Of a stretch of 64,000 nucleotides of DNA, positions 17,665-26,437 are shown piece by piece. The stretch is from the NCBI RefSeq assembly GCF_047730075.1, contig NZ_CP159831.1, forward strand, positions 1,364,001 through 1,428,000, read 5' to 3'. Position numbers and translations under genes: made by a program. The notes beneath the pieces were generated by a model. That model had not been told where the DNA came from. It searched no databases and saw only the letters and a list, made by a program, of their open reading frames with translations. The stretch is from Njordibacter sp905182035. Lineage in GTDB: Bacteria > Pseudomonadota > Gammaproteobacteria > Pseudomonadales > Balneatricaceae. Within the stretch, counting starts at the first letter, position 1; each line of letters begins with the position of its first letter.

Positions 17665-19080
17665 ATGTCTTCTGCTAATCAATCTGTGCCTTATAAAAAA
17701 TGGCTTTGTATTATTTGTGGTTTTATCTATGACGAAGCCTTAGGCTGGCCCCATGATGGTATAGAACCTGGAACTCGCTGGGACGATGTGCCTGATGATT
17801 GGTTGTGCCCAGACTGCCTTGTAGGCAAAGAAGATTTTGAAATGATTGAGATGCCAGCAGAGCCAATTCAATCAGGTGAAAATACAACCGCTGCAGCGTC
17901 AGTATTGTCAGCTTTAGATAAACCTCAAGGTCCTATTGTCATTGTAGGTTCAGGCTATGCCGGTTATAACCTCGCAGAAGCCATTCGAAAGCTTGATGGC
18001 CAGGTAGACGTCGTCGTATTAACCCAAGATGCGGGTAAGCACTACTCAAAGCCTGCTTTATCCACGGGTTTAACAATGCAGCAAACAGCTGAAAATTTGG
18101 TCATAGAACTACCACTAGATCGGGCGCATCGTTTGAACATCCGTATCATGACCCATTGCACTGTTGAGCGCGTAGACACCCAGTCTAAACAGCTGTTCAC
18201 TGACATAGGTCAGCAGCCATACGGCCAGCTTGTTTTAGCTCAGGGAGCGCAAGCGATTAAGATACCCTTTGAAGGTGACGCTAGCGCAGATGTTGTCAGT
18301 GTTAACAGCTTACAAGACTATCGTCGCTATAGAAACTTACTAGAAGGTAAGGAGCGCGTACTTTTGATTGGTAATGGCTTGATTGGTTGCGAATTTGCTA
18401 ACGATTTAGCCGCGGTGGGTAAACAAGTGAATGTGGTGGGGCTTACCGCTTGGCCTATGGATCGTTTGTTGCCAGAAGCTGTGGGTCGAAAATTACAGGC
18501 TTCATTGTCTGCTATCGGCGTGAACTGGTGGTTGGATAATACGGTTAAATCCATCAATTATATTGACCCAACAAACCCACGGGCTGGCTATGCAGTAACT
18601 TTGAAAAGCGAAGATGTGTTAGAAGTGGACGTTATTGTCTCTGCTGTGGGCTTACAAGCGCGCACTAAGCTTGCCATCAACAGTGGCATTACCTGTGGTG
18701 TGGGCATCAAAACTGATACTCGTTTAATGACTAACATCCCTCATGTTTATGCTTTGGGTGACTGTGTTGAGTTTGATGGTCAGTTGCAACCTTATATTGC
18801 TCCTATTTATTGGGGTATCCAGGCCTTATCACAGACACTTACTGGCACCTTTACCGAGGTTAGTTATCCACCAATGACCGTGGTGGTTAAGACTCCAGTT
18901 TGTCCAATTACCTTATTACCACCACAACAAGGCCATCATGGTCAATGGCTGTTGGAGCAAAGTGAAAAGGGCATGATCGCTCGGTTTAAAAGCAATGAGG
19001 GTAGGATCTGTGGTTTTGTCTTACAGGGTGATCAAGTGGATCAGCGTAAGCAGTTGTTAGACGAGATGATAAGCAACTAA
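17665..19080 (+). CDS. Rubredoxin fused to FAD-dependent rubredoxin reductase
   Basis: This 471-residue protein starts with a complete rubredoxin domain (iron ligands C15, C18, C48 and C51 in CIICG and CPDC). A linker follows, and then a reductase with an FAD-binding motif (IVIVGSGYAG, 91-100) and an NAD-binding motif (VLLIGNGLIGCEFA, around 230). Rubredoxin reductases pass electrons from NAD(P)H to rubredoxin, classically for alkane hydroxylase. Here the gene follows the Rieske oxygenase and ALDH by ten bases, and no ferredoxin or plant-type reductase is present, so it is the likely electron source for the oxygenase. That pairing is unusual and untested. Confidence 0.88.
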   Translation: MSSANQSVPYKKWLCIICGFIYDEALGWPHDGIEPGTRWDDVPDDWLCPDCLVGKEDFEMIEMPAEPIQSGENTTAAASVLSALDKPQGPIVIVGSGYAGYNLAEAIRKLDGQVDVVVLTQDAGKHYSKPALSTGLTMQQTAENLVIELPLDRAHRLNIRIMTHCTVERVDTQSKQLFTDIGQQPYGQLVLAQGAQAIKIPFEGDASADVVSVNSLQDYRRYRNLLEGKERVLLIGNGLIGCEFANDLAAVGKQVNVVGLTAWPMDRLLPEAVGRKLQASLSAIGVNWWLDNTVKSINYIDPTNPRAGYAVTLKSEDVLEVDVIVSAVGLQARTKLAINSGITCGVGIKTDTRLMTNIPHVYALGDCVEFDGQLQPYIAPIYWGIQALSQTLTGTFTEVSYPPMTVVVKTPVCPITLLPPQQGHHGQWLLEQSEKGMIARFKSNEGRICGFVLQGDQVDQRKQLLDEMISN

Positions 19081-19257
19081 CAGCGCATTATTCTGTTAGA
19101 ATGAGTGGCCTAACTATTACTTATACCATTGCCAATTCTGATATGAATACTCTGATCAGCGAAGTCGTTTGGTTTGATATTCCTGTGGTTGATGTAGTCT
19201 GTGCTTTTAGCACTCTATCCTGCTGCCTTGCTCCGAAAACAACATACGAGAAATCCT

Positions 19258-20646
19258 TTGTCACAATATGATTTTGCCAGTTTAGACTTAAATTTGGCCT
19301 TAGTAGATAACCTTGCAAGCTTAGGTTACTCAGAAATGACGCCGATTCAGGCGCAAGCTTTGCCACCTATTCTGGCTAATAAAGATGTCATTGCTAAGGC
19401 CAAAACTGGCTCTGGTAAAACAGCTACCTTTGCTTTAGGTTTGCTCAATAAACTTGACGTAAAACGTTTTCGGGTACAAACCTTGGTGTTATGCCCAACC
19501 CGAGAGTTGGCGGATCAGGTGGCGGTAGAAATACGTAAACTTGCCCGTGGCATACATAACATTAAGGTGCTTACTCTATGTGGTGGCATGGCCTTTGGGC
19601 CGCAGGTAGGCTCTTTGGAGCATGGCGCACACATTATTGTGGGCACGCCAGGTCGTGTAGAAGAGCACCTACGTAAAGCTAACCTTAATCTTGATGACCT
19701 CACGACTCTGGTTTTAGATGAAGCTGATAGAATGTTGGATATGGGTTTTCAGCAGGCTTTAGATGACATTATTAGCTACATGCCTAAACAACGGCAAACG
19801 ATGTTGTTTAGCGCTACCTACCCTCCCAAGATTGAAAAGACTGCACAACGAATTATGCAGTCGCCAGTCACTGTGGAAGTACAGGATAGCCACAGTAAAC
19901 AAAGCATCGCACAAACCCTTTATCAGGTAGAAAGTGATGACGCACGCATAGATGCAGTGCGTTTGTTGTTACAAGCTCATCAACCTGAGACTACGCTCAT
20001 TTTTTGTAATACCAAGATTGAAACTGACCAAGTGGCCAATGAGTTGCGTACGGCAGGTTATGAAGCCTTGGCCTTACATGGTGATTTAGAGCAGAAACAA
20101 CGGGATCAAACCTTGGTGCGTTTCGCTAACCGTAGTGCCTCTGTCTTGGTGGCTACGGATGTTGCAGCCCGTGGTTTGGACATTGAAGCCCTAGATTTGG
20201 TGATTAATTATCAAATTGCTCGCGAGTTAGAAGTGCATACACATCGTATTGGCCGGACAGGTCGTGCTGGTGCTCAAGGTATTGCCTGCACTTTACATAC
20301 ACAAAAAGAAAACCACAAAGTGGGTTTGTTAGAAGATTACTTAAAACAAAAGCTTGAGCGCGACGACTTACCACCCATATCCTTGTTACGCCAACCTGCG
20401 TTTTCCCCATCAATGGTGACCATTCAAATTGGTGGCGGCAAAAAACAAAAGGTAAGAGCAGGAGATATTGTTGGAGCGTTAACGGGGGCTGATGGTATTC
20501 CAGGTTCGGAAATAGGCCGCATACAGGTGGGTGACCAATGGGCCTATGTGGCCGTGGCGCAAGCATATGGTAACACTGCGTTCAATAAGTTGAGTGAAGG
20601 CAAGCTTAAAGGCCGTAATTTTAAAGTTAGACGTTTACGAGGTTAG
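19258..20646 (+). CDS. dbpA: DEAD-box ATP-dependent RNA helicase DbpA
   Basis: The helicase motifs are complete: TPIQAQALP (Q motif), AKTGSGKT (Walker A), DEADRMLD, FSATYP, ATDVAARGLDI and HRIGRTGRAG. The C-terminal RNA-binding domain (IGGGKKQKVRAGDIVGALTG) is the DbpA domain that targets hairpin 92 of 23S rRNA for large-subunit assembly. There is no ATG near the N-terminus. The TTG at 19258 gives 462 residues starting SQYDFASLDLN, which aligns with the start of E. coli DbpA (457 residues). A GTG at 19201 is the alternative and would add 19 residues. Confidence 0.93.
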   Translation: MSQYDFASLDLNLALVDNLASLGYSEMTPIQAQALPPILANKDVIAKAKTGSGKTATFALGLLNKLDVKRFRVQTLVLCPTRELADQVAVEIRKLARGIHNIKVLTLCGGMAFGPQVGSLEHGAHIIVGTPGRVEEHLRKANLNLDDLTTLVLDEADRMLDMGFQQALDDIISYMPKQRQTMLFSATYPPKIEKTAQRIMQSPVTVEVQDSHSKQSIAQTLYQVESDDARIDAVRLLLQAHQPETTLIFCNTKIETDQVANELRTAGYEALALHGDLEQKQRDQTLVRFANRSASVLVATDVAARGLDIEALDLVINYQIARELEVHTHRIGRTGRAGAQGIACTLHTQKENHKVGLLEDYLKQKLERDDLPPISLLRQPAFSPSMVTIQIGGGKKQKVRAGDIVGALTGADGIPGSEIGRIQVGDQWAYVAVAQAYGNTAFNKLSEGKLKGRNFKVRRLRG

Positions 20647-20647
20647 T

Positions 20648-21028
20648 ATGAGTTTAAATCTGTTGTTACGCATTAACAGTGCGTCTTTTTTACTATTCGG
20701 TTTAGTGATGTTACTTAAAACCGATGCAGTTAATCTGCTACTAGGCACTGAAAAAACCATGTTGATGCACTCCATTGGCATTATTTTAGTGGTTAATGGC
20801 ATGCTGCTTTTAGTTGCATCCTTGCGTGAGAAAATTCAACCCCATGAGGTATTTTTCTTTGTTCTAGGCAGCTACGGTTGGACCTTGCTCACTGTCATAC
20901 TAATAAGTGCCGGGGCAGTTATTATTGATCCAATGGGTATAAGAGTGACGTTTGTGATTGCCATGTACACTGCTGCCATGGGGGCATTACAATTTAGGCA
21001 TTACAAACTGCTTAAAGGGCGTTTGTAG
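20648..21028 (+). CDS. Small four-helix membrane protein of unknown function
   Basis: This 126-residue protein has four hydrophobic segments (about 8-25, 38-60, 66-92 and 97-117), few charges and no motif I recognise. GAGG lies five bases before the ATG, and the gene begins one base after the dbpA stop, so it is probably cotranscribed with the helicase. No function can be given. Confidence 0.65.
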   Translation: MSLNLLLRINSASFLLFGLVMLLKTDAVNLLLGTEKTMLMHSIGIILVVNGMLLLVASLREKIQPHEVFFFVLGSYGWTLLTVILISAGAVIIDPMGIRVTFVIAMYTAAMGALQFRHYKLLKGRL

Positions 21029-21094
21029 AATTGGACTATTGTTGTCATGTTTGACTCACTTCGTCATTTCCTTCATATTTTCTGAGATATTAAT

Positions 21095-21433
21095 ATGTCT
21101 GCCTTACCTAACTGTCCAAAATGTAGTTCCGAATACAGCTACCAAGATGGTGCTCAATACGTATGTCCAGAATGCGCCAATGAATGGTCGATGGATGGTT
21201 CTGACGATGATACAGATAGCAAAGAAATTCGTGACAGTAACGGTAACCTTTTGCAGAATGGCGACACAGTTACTGTGATCAAAGACCTTAAAGTTAAAGG
21301 CTCTTCTTTAGTGGTTAAGGTAGGTACAAAGGTGAAGGGTATTCGCCTTGTAGATGGAGATCACGACATCGATTGCAAAATCTCAGGTGTTGGGGCTATG
21401 AAGCTAAAGTCCAAGTTTGTTAAGAAACAGTAA
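21095..21433 (+). CDS. yjdM: YjdM/PhnA-family zinc-ribbon protein
   Basis: This 112-residue protein begins with a zinc ribbon (C7, C10, C24, C27) followed by the beta-rich domain with NGDTVTVIKDLKVKG, typical of YjdM (formerly called PhnA). The family is widespread and is not a phosphonate hydrolase in spite of its old name; its physiological role is unclear. The length is standard. The gene stands alone, convergent with yigZ. Confidence 0.9.
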   Translation: MSALPNCPKCSSEYSYQDGAQYVCPECANEWSMDGSDDDTDSKEIRDSNGNLLQNGDTVTVIKDLKVKGSSLVVKVGTKVKGIRLVDGDHDIDCKISGVGAMKLKSKFVKKQ

Positions 21434-21464
21434 CTGCCGTCTCTAAACTAAGTTTAATAGCAAA

Positions 21465-22082
21465 TTATTTGTCTTGTGTTGGCAGGATATTTGCGAGAGG
21501 CATGGGGCCAAGATCTTTTTTTAAGGCTGAAACATTTTCGATGGGTATGACCAAGGCTAGGGTGAGGTCGTCGGTGTATATTCGCTCATCAATAAGTGCC
21601 TCGTGTTTTTGGCATAAATGCTCGATGCGACCGCTAAGGTCATAGGGACAAGTTAACTTAATGTGGCTAAGTTGACGTTTGATCTTCCGAGGGCAAGCTT
21701 CTACGACAAGCTTTACGGCCTCAGAATAGGCTTTTACTAACCCGCCAGCACCAAGCTTAGTGCCTCCAAAATAACGGCAGACCACCACACTCACTTCACC
21801 AATACCACAATGGCTTAGTACTTGTAGCATAGGTTTTCCAGCGGTTCCAGAAGGTTCTCCAGCATCACTTAAACCCCAAAAGGTGCTATTTTCAGGCGCT
21901 GCTGCTACTACAGCCCAACAATGGTGGCTGGCATCGGGGTATTTTTTGCGCATATCCTTTAAATGAACATCACCTTCGTCTCGACCAACCGTATGGCGCA
22001 AATTGGCGATGAAGTGGCTATTCTTTATTGCAAGAGTCAGTTCTAGGTCCTTGCCATCTAACTGTGGAATTTGGTAGCTCAA
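21465..22082 (-). CDS. yigZ: YigZ/IMPACT-family protein
   Basis: This 205-residue protein has the IMPACT N-terminal domain motifs DASHHCWAV, SDAGEPSGTAGKPML and YFGGTKLGAGGLVKAY, and a UPF0029-type C-terminal domain. The start is a TTG (no ATG is available near the N-terminus), with AAGG six bases upstream. The family is conserved in bacteria and related to eukaryotic IMPACT, a translational regulator; the bacterial role is not established. Confidence 0.9.
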   Translation of the reverse strand: MSYQIPQLDGKDLELTLAIKNSHFIANLRHTVGRDEGDVHLKDMRKKYPDASHHCWAVVAAAPENSTFWGLSDAGEPSGTAGKPMLQVLSHCGIGEVSVVVCRYFGGTKLGAGGLVKAYSEAVKLVVEACPRKIKRQLSHIKLTCPYDLSGRIEHLCQKHEALIDERIYTDDLTLALVIPIENVSALKKDLGPMPLANILPTQDK

Positions 22083-22184
22083 AATAGGCCTTAAGTTTAT
22101 TGTCTAAATATCTTCAAAATTCACTTGTATACCGCTACAAGCAGGTACAATACCTCTAAGTTTCACAGACATGCAATTTAATTA

Positions 22185-22985
22185 ATGACTCAAGAACAAC
22201 AAGGTTTCGACGGCGTCGAAAGATTATATGGTGTTGACAGTTACACTGCGATTCGTAAGTCACATATTTGTGTTGTGGGCATTGGTGGCGTGGGCACATG
22301 GGTGGCTGAGGCCCTTGCTCGTTCTGGTGTAGGCGAGATCACCTTGATTGATATGGATGATGTGGCCGAATCCAACATTAATCGTCAATTGGTGGCATTA
22401 CTCTCCACAGTTGACCAAGTTAAAATTAAGGTAATGGCTGAGCGAATTAAGGACATTAACCCTCATTGTAAAGTCAATTTGATCGAAGAGTTTGTTGGTG
22501 AAAATAACCTTGAAGCGTGTTTAGACAGAGGCTACGACTACGTCATTGATGCCTGCGATTCAATCAAGGCCAAAGCTATGATGGTGTCTTGGTGTAAACA
22601 CCACCGCTTACCTATTATCACTATTGGTGGGGCAGGTGGCCAACGAGATCCTAGGCAAGTTAAAATTGTTGATCTAGCCATGACTAGGGTGGATCCATTA
22701 GCCGCCAAATTAAGGTCCGTGTTACGCAACCAATACGGCTTTAGTAAAAATCTTAAAAGCCGGTTTCGTATTGAGTGTGTGTGTTCAACAGAACAGCTGC
22801 ATTACCCGCAACCCGACGGAAGTGTAGACTGGGCTAAGAGCGCTAATGTGGCAGGTGCTAAAATGGACTGCAGCCGCGGGTTTGGTGCCGTGAGTTTTGT
22901 CACAGGCACCTTTGGTTTTATTGCCGTAGCTCGTGTCTTAGATAAGATTGTTGCTAAATATCAACGCCTTCAATCTGAATTATAG
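22185..22985 (+). CDS. tcdA: tRNA threonylcarbamoyladenosine dehydratase
   Basis: This is a 266-residue E1-like (ThiF/MoeB fold) enzyme. The ATP-binding motif GIGGVGTWVAEALARSG, then LIDMDDVAESNINRQ and the later GGAGGQRDP are typical of TcdA (CsdL/YgdL). It uses ATP to cyclise the t6A modification at tRNA position 37 to ct6A. The length matches E. coli TcdA (268). In E. coli the csdA-csdE sulfur-transfer genes are adjacent; here they are not. Confidence 0.93.
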   Translation: MTQEQQGFDGVERLYGVDSYTAIRKSHICVVGIGGVGTWVAEALARSGVGEITLIDMDDVAESNINRQLVALLSTVDQVKIKVMAERIKDINPHCKVNLIEEFVGENNLEACLDRGYDYVIDACDSIKAKAMMVSWCKHHRLPIITIGGAGGQRDPRQVKIVDLAMTRVDPLAAKLRSVLRNQYGFSKNLKSRFRIECVCSTEQLHYPQPDGSVDWAKSANVAGAKMDCSRGFGAVSFVTGTFGFIAVARVLDKIVAKYQRLQSEL

Positions 22986-22994
22986 AGGACTGTC

Positions 22995-24731
22995 ATGCCG
23001 TTAAATAGCAAACAAGCAGGTCAAATTGCTCAAATTATGGATATCGGTTTTACCGAGTATAGAGTTCAATTTGAAGAAATTTCATCTGGTGCGAAACGGC
23101 GTTTTGAGAAGGCCTTATGGCAAGAGGTTCAAGCAAGCGGTATGCAGAGAATTGACCTATATGGCGAAATGGTTAACGAAGTAACCAAAAGGCTAGATCA
23201 ATATAGAAGTGACGAAAATATTGGCCAAGAAAAAGCACGGGATTGGGTAGTTGTTAAAGCTAAATTTGAACAGCTGATGCCCCAGCGCACAGACCCAGAG
23301 ATGGCTGAAACCTTTTATAACTCTATATTTTGCCGCACCTTTCGTCATCGCGCTTTACGTGAACAACGTATGTTTTTGTTTAGTTCTACTGATGCAGCAC
23401 CTAAAGTATTAGCGCAAGATATGTACTGTGAATATGATGCTAATAAGGGTGTTACAAGCATGGTAAGTCAAATTCTAGATGACTATTGCTTTGACATACC
23501 TTATGTTAACAAACGCTTAGATGTTGTTAATCTAGTTCGTAATATCAAAGAAAACACTGATTTCCGTATGGCTATTAGTGCAGATACGCGGATACAGATA
23601 TTAAAGTCTGTATTTTACAGAAATAAAGGTGCCTATTTGGTAGGGCAGTTGGTAAACCCAGATCATCGTCAACCTTTTGTGGTCCCTTTGTTGAACGATG
23701 AAAATCATGGTATTTATACAGATACGTTAATCACAGATTCTGATGACGTGAGCATCATCTTTAGTTTTACCCGTTCATATTTTATGGTGAAAGCCCCAGT
23801 ACCGGCAGAGTTTGTAGGCTTTTTGCAGCAAATATTGCCTGCTAAACCTTTGGCAGAAATTTATACAAATATAGGTTTTTTTAAACACGGTAAGTCTGTA
23901 TTTATGCGTGACTATCTTCAGCATATGGACGAATCTGAGGATCAGTTTATTATTGCCCCTGGTATCAAAGGCATGGTGATGAGTGTATTTACCCTGCCTT
24001 CGTTAGATATTGTGTTTAAAATCATTAAAGATAAGTTCGCTCCACCAAAGGCCATGACTAAGGCTGTGGTGAAAGAAAAGTACCGCTTGGTAAAAGTTCA
24101 TGACCGGGTAGGGCGCATGGCTGATACCCAAGAATTTAAGCACTTTGCATTTGCCAAACACCGTTTTTCTCAAGAGTTAATTGACGAGCTGTTCGCTGTA
24201 GCGCCAAGCATGATTCAAATTGTGGATGAATACGTGGTGATTGAGCAACTCTACGTTGAACGCCGCATGATACCGCTGAATATCTATATTGATACGGCAA
24301 GTGATGATCAGTTATATGACGTTATTGATGAATATGGTAATGCTATAAAACAACTCGCCGCAGCAAATATTTTCCCTGGGGATATGTTGTTTAAGAATTT
24401 TGGTGTCACTCGTCATGGCCGTGTGGTGTTTTACGACTACGATGAGATTTGTTATTTAACGGAGTGTAATTTTCGCAAAATTCCAGAACCTATGTACCCC
24501 GAACAAGAGCTCGCTAGCGAGCCATGGTATTCTGTAGGGCCATATGATGTGTTCCCAGAGGAGTTTCATGTGTTTTTAGCTGGCAGGCCTCGTATTGCCA
24601 AAATATTTCGTCAAATACATAGCGATATTTTTGATGCCGACTATTGGCAGTCGCTACAGAGGGCTATTGAAGATGGCCAGGTTAAAGACGTATTTCCATA
24701 TCGTCGCAAGAAACGTTTTTTATCGGCCTAA
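22995..24731 (+). CDS. aceK: Isocitrate dehydrogenase kinase/phosphatase
   Basis: At 578 residues this matches the E. coli enzyme in length. AceK phosphorylates and dephosphorylates isocitrate dehydrogenase and so controls the split between the TCA cycle and the glyoxylate bypass. The nucleotide-binding loop APGIKGMVM and the motifs FFKHGKSVFMRDY and HGRVVFYDYDE are present. GAGGA lies before the ATG. The aceB/aceA genes are not adjacent, which is also the case in many non-enteric gammaproteobacteria. It ends with a four-base overlap with a convergent DUF1289 gene. Confidence 0.96.
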   Translation: MPLNSKQAGQIAQIMDIGFTEYRVQFEEISSGAKRRFEKALWQEVQASGMQRIDLYGEMVNEVTKRLDQYRSDENIGQEKARDWVVVKAKFEQLMPQRTDPEMAETFYNSIFCRTFRHRALREQRMFLFSSTDAAPKVLAQDMYCEYDANKGVTSMVSQILDDYCFDIPYVNKRLDVVNLVRNIKENTDFRMAISADTRIQILKSVFYRNKGAYLVGQLVNPDHRQPFVVPLLNDENHGIYTDTLITDSDDVSIIFSFTRSYFMVKAPVPAEFVGFLQQILPAKPLAEIYTNIGFFKHGKSVFMRDYLQHMDESEDQFIIAPGIKGMVMSVFTLPSLDIVFKIIKDKFAPPKAMTKAVVKEKYRLVKVHDRVGRMADTQEFKHFAFAKHRFSQELIDELFAVAPSMIQIVDEYVVIEQLYVERRMIPLNIYIDTASDDQLYDVIDEYGNAIKQLAAANIFPGDMLFKNFGVTRHGRVVFYDYDEICYLTECNFRKIPEPMYPEQELASEPWYSVGPYDVFPEEFHVFLAGRPRIAKIFRQIHSDIFDADYWQSLQRAIEDGQVKDVFPYRRKKRFLSA

Positions 24732-24943
24732 TCCAAACCTTGAGCTTTGGCTTGCCTAAGCTTCACTTGGGCAAGACTTGCTAGTTTGTCCTCTTTACTC
24801 ATAATCATCCAGTTCCTCACTTCATCTTGGCTGCGGTAACAACCTTTACAAACTAGGTGGTCGGTATGAAATTGACAGACTTTAATACAAGGCGAGGGAA
24901 TTGAGTGATCGATGTTACGGATAGGGCGTGGTCGACGGCGCAT
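24728..24943 (-). CDS. DUF1289 small cysteine-rich protein
   Basis: This 71-residue protein has the pattern SPCIKVC...CKGCYRSQDEVRNW with C19, C23, C32 and C35 spaced like an Fe-S or zinc site. That is the DUF1289 signature, a family of unknown function common in proteobacteria. The N-terminus is arginine-rich. The gene overlaps the end of aceK by four bases on the opposite strand. Confidence 0.85.
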   Translation of the reverse strand: MRRRPRPIRNIDHSIPSPCIKVCQFHTDHLVCKGCYRSQDEVRNWMIMSKEDKLASLAQVKLRQAKAQGLD

Positions 24944-25053
24944 AGGAATGAGTCTAGCTAATATTCAAGCTGGTATTATGGCCCTCCTTAGGCGCACAGG
25001 AAAGACCTGTGTGTTAGAATGCTGCCTCTTTTTTGGGTTTAGGTTAATTGTTC

Positions 25054-25575
25054 ATGTTAGGTCGTATTGGATTCATTTGGGGCAGTATTGGTGTCATAGG
25101 CTTGCTGATGGCTTCTGTAGTGCGCCTGTCTACCATTGCGTTAGAATTCTTCCTTTACCCTGCAGATATTTGGCATTGGTTGGCTTTGCTGACGTGGGTT
25201 ATTTTTATGGCTTATTCTGAAGGTTATAACGGTTTCCAAAAAGCATTCTCGCCCCGTGTTGCTGCCCGTTTAATATGGCTGCAACAAAATCCAAAGTTTT
25301 GGTTAGTGGCTCTTGCGCCGCTATATGCTATGGGTTTCATCTATGCCTCGAAGAAACGTATCATTGTCTCCTACAGCATTCTTATCATGGTGTTATTATT
25401 TGTGACCATTGCTGTAAATCTACCTCAGCCTTGGCGGCCGATAATGGATGCAGGTGTTGTGGTTGGCCTTTTTTGGGGTGCAATAGCCACAGGATGGCAC
25501 ATTTTGGTAGCCATGGATGCCGGCACTGGGTTAGTGAATCCAGAACTACCTAAATCTTCCTACCGCCACTTATAG
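25054..25575 (+). CDS. Conserved membrane protein of unknown function
   Basis: This is a 173-residue protein with about five hydrophobic segments (roughly 3-28, 38-55, 82-95, 104-122 and 130-148). The ATG at 25054 is preferred over an in-frame TTG two codons earlier. The motif YSEGYNGFQKAFSPRVAAR between helices is distinctive, but I cannot assign a family function. It is followed nine bases later by a DMT transporter gene and may be cotranscribed with it. Confidence 0.7.
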   Translation: MLGRIGFIWGSIGVIGLLMASVVRLSTIALEFFLYPADIWHWLALLTWVIFMAYSEGYNGFQKAFSPRVAARLIWLQQNPKFWLVALAPLYAMGFIYASKKRIIVSYSILIMVLLFVTIAVNLPQPWRPIMDAGVVVGLFWGAIATGWHILVAMDAGTGLVNPELPKSSYRHL

Positions 25576-25584
25576 GAAACGACC

Positions 25585-26427
25585 ATGCGCACTGTTTTGT
25601 GGATGTTGGGCGCTATCGCCTCATTTTGCCTCATGGCCATCGCTGCCCGTGAGTTAGATGGTCAGATTGATAAGTTTGAATTACTAGCCATTCGTAGCAT
25701 GGTCGGCTTTGTGCTTCTGGTGATCATTATGAATGTTATCAAACGGCCTACGCTAATGTTTAGCCAGCGCACTAAAACTCATTTTTGGCGTAACTTGTTT
25801 CACTTTATTGGCCAGTTTAGTTGGCTTGTGGGTATCGGTTTGCTGCCCTTGGCGGAAGTTTTTGCAATAGAATTTACAGTGCCCTTATGGGTGTTAATTA
25901 TAGCCGCTATATTCCTTGGCGAAGTTATCACTCGACGCAAGTTTGCTTCTGTCACACTAGGTTTGATAGGTGTAGTGGTGATTGTGAAGCCAGGTATCCA
26001 AATTCTAGATGTTGGCGGCCTAGTGATGATAATTGCATCACTGTGTTTCGCTATTACCTTTATTCTAAGCAAGTCGCTGCTCACCACTGAACATCCGCTT
26101 ACCCTCGTGTTTTACATGACCTTAATTCAGTTGCCTTTAGGTGCACTGATGGCTGGCGCTGATTGGACTATGCCAGAACCATGGATGTGGCCTTGGGTCA
26201 TGGCTGTGGCGTTAACTGGCTTGTCTGCACATTATTGTATGTTTAGGGCTATGCAACTGGCGGACGTAAGTGTGGTAATTACTCTAGATTTTTTACGCTT
26301 ACCAATTATTGCCACTATAGGGATGTTGCTCTATGGCGAAGCTGTCGAAGTGTCGGTGATTTTTGGAGGTGTCATTATGCTGCTGGCTAACCTGGTTAAT
26401 CACTGGCGTATTAAAGAGGCTGCTTAG
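25585..26427 (+). CDS. EamA/DMT-superfamily transporter
   Basis: This 280-residue protein has ten hydrophobic segments arranged as two EamA repeats; the second has the usual ALTGLSAHYCMFRAMQLADVSVV pattern. Members export or import small metabolites such as amino acids or drugs, and the substrate cannot be predicted. AGGAAACGACC before the ATG supports the start. It is convergent with the methyltransferase gene, with a ten-base gap and no visible terminator. Confidence 0.88.
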   Translation: MRTVLWMLGAIASFCLMAIAARELDGQIDKFELLAIRSMVGFVLLVIIMNVIKRPTLMFSQRTKTHFWRNLFHFIGQFSWLVGIGLLPLAEVFAIEFTVPLWVLIIAAIFLGEVITRRKFASVTLGLIGVVVIVKPGIQILDVGGLVMIIASLCFAITFILSKSLLTTEHPLTLVFYMTLIQLPLGALMAGADWTMPEPWMWPWVMAVALTGLSAHYCMFRAMQLADVSVVITLDFLRLPIIATIGMLLYGEAVEVSVIFGGVIMLLANLVNHWRIKEAA

Positions 26428-26437
26428 CTAGCACCGT

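Noticed and set aside
21446..21458. TAAACTAAGTTTA repeat between yjdM and yigZ as a terminator
   Set aside because: The repeat is a gapless dyad that leaves no loop, is purely AT-rich and has no T-run.
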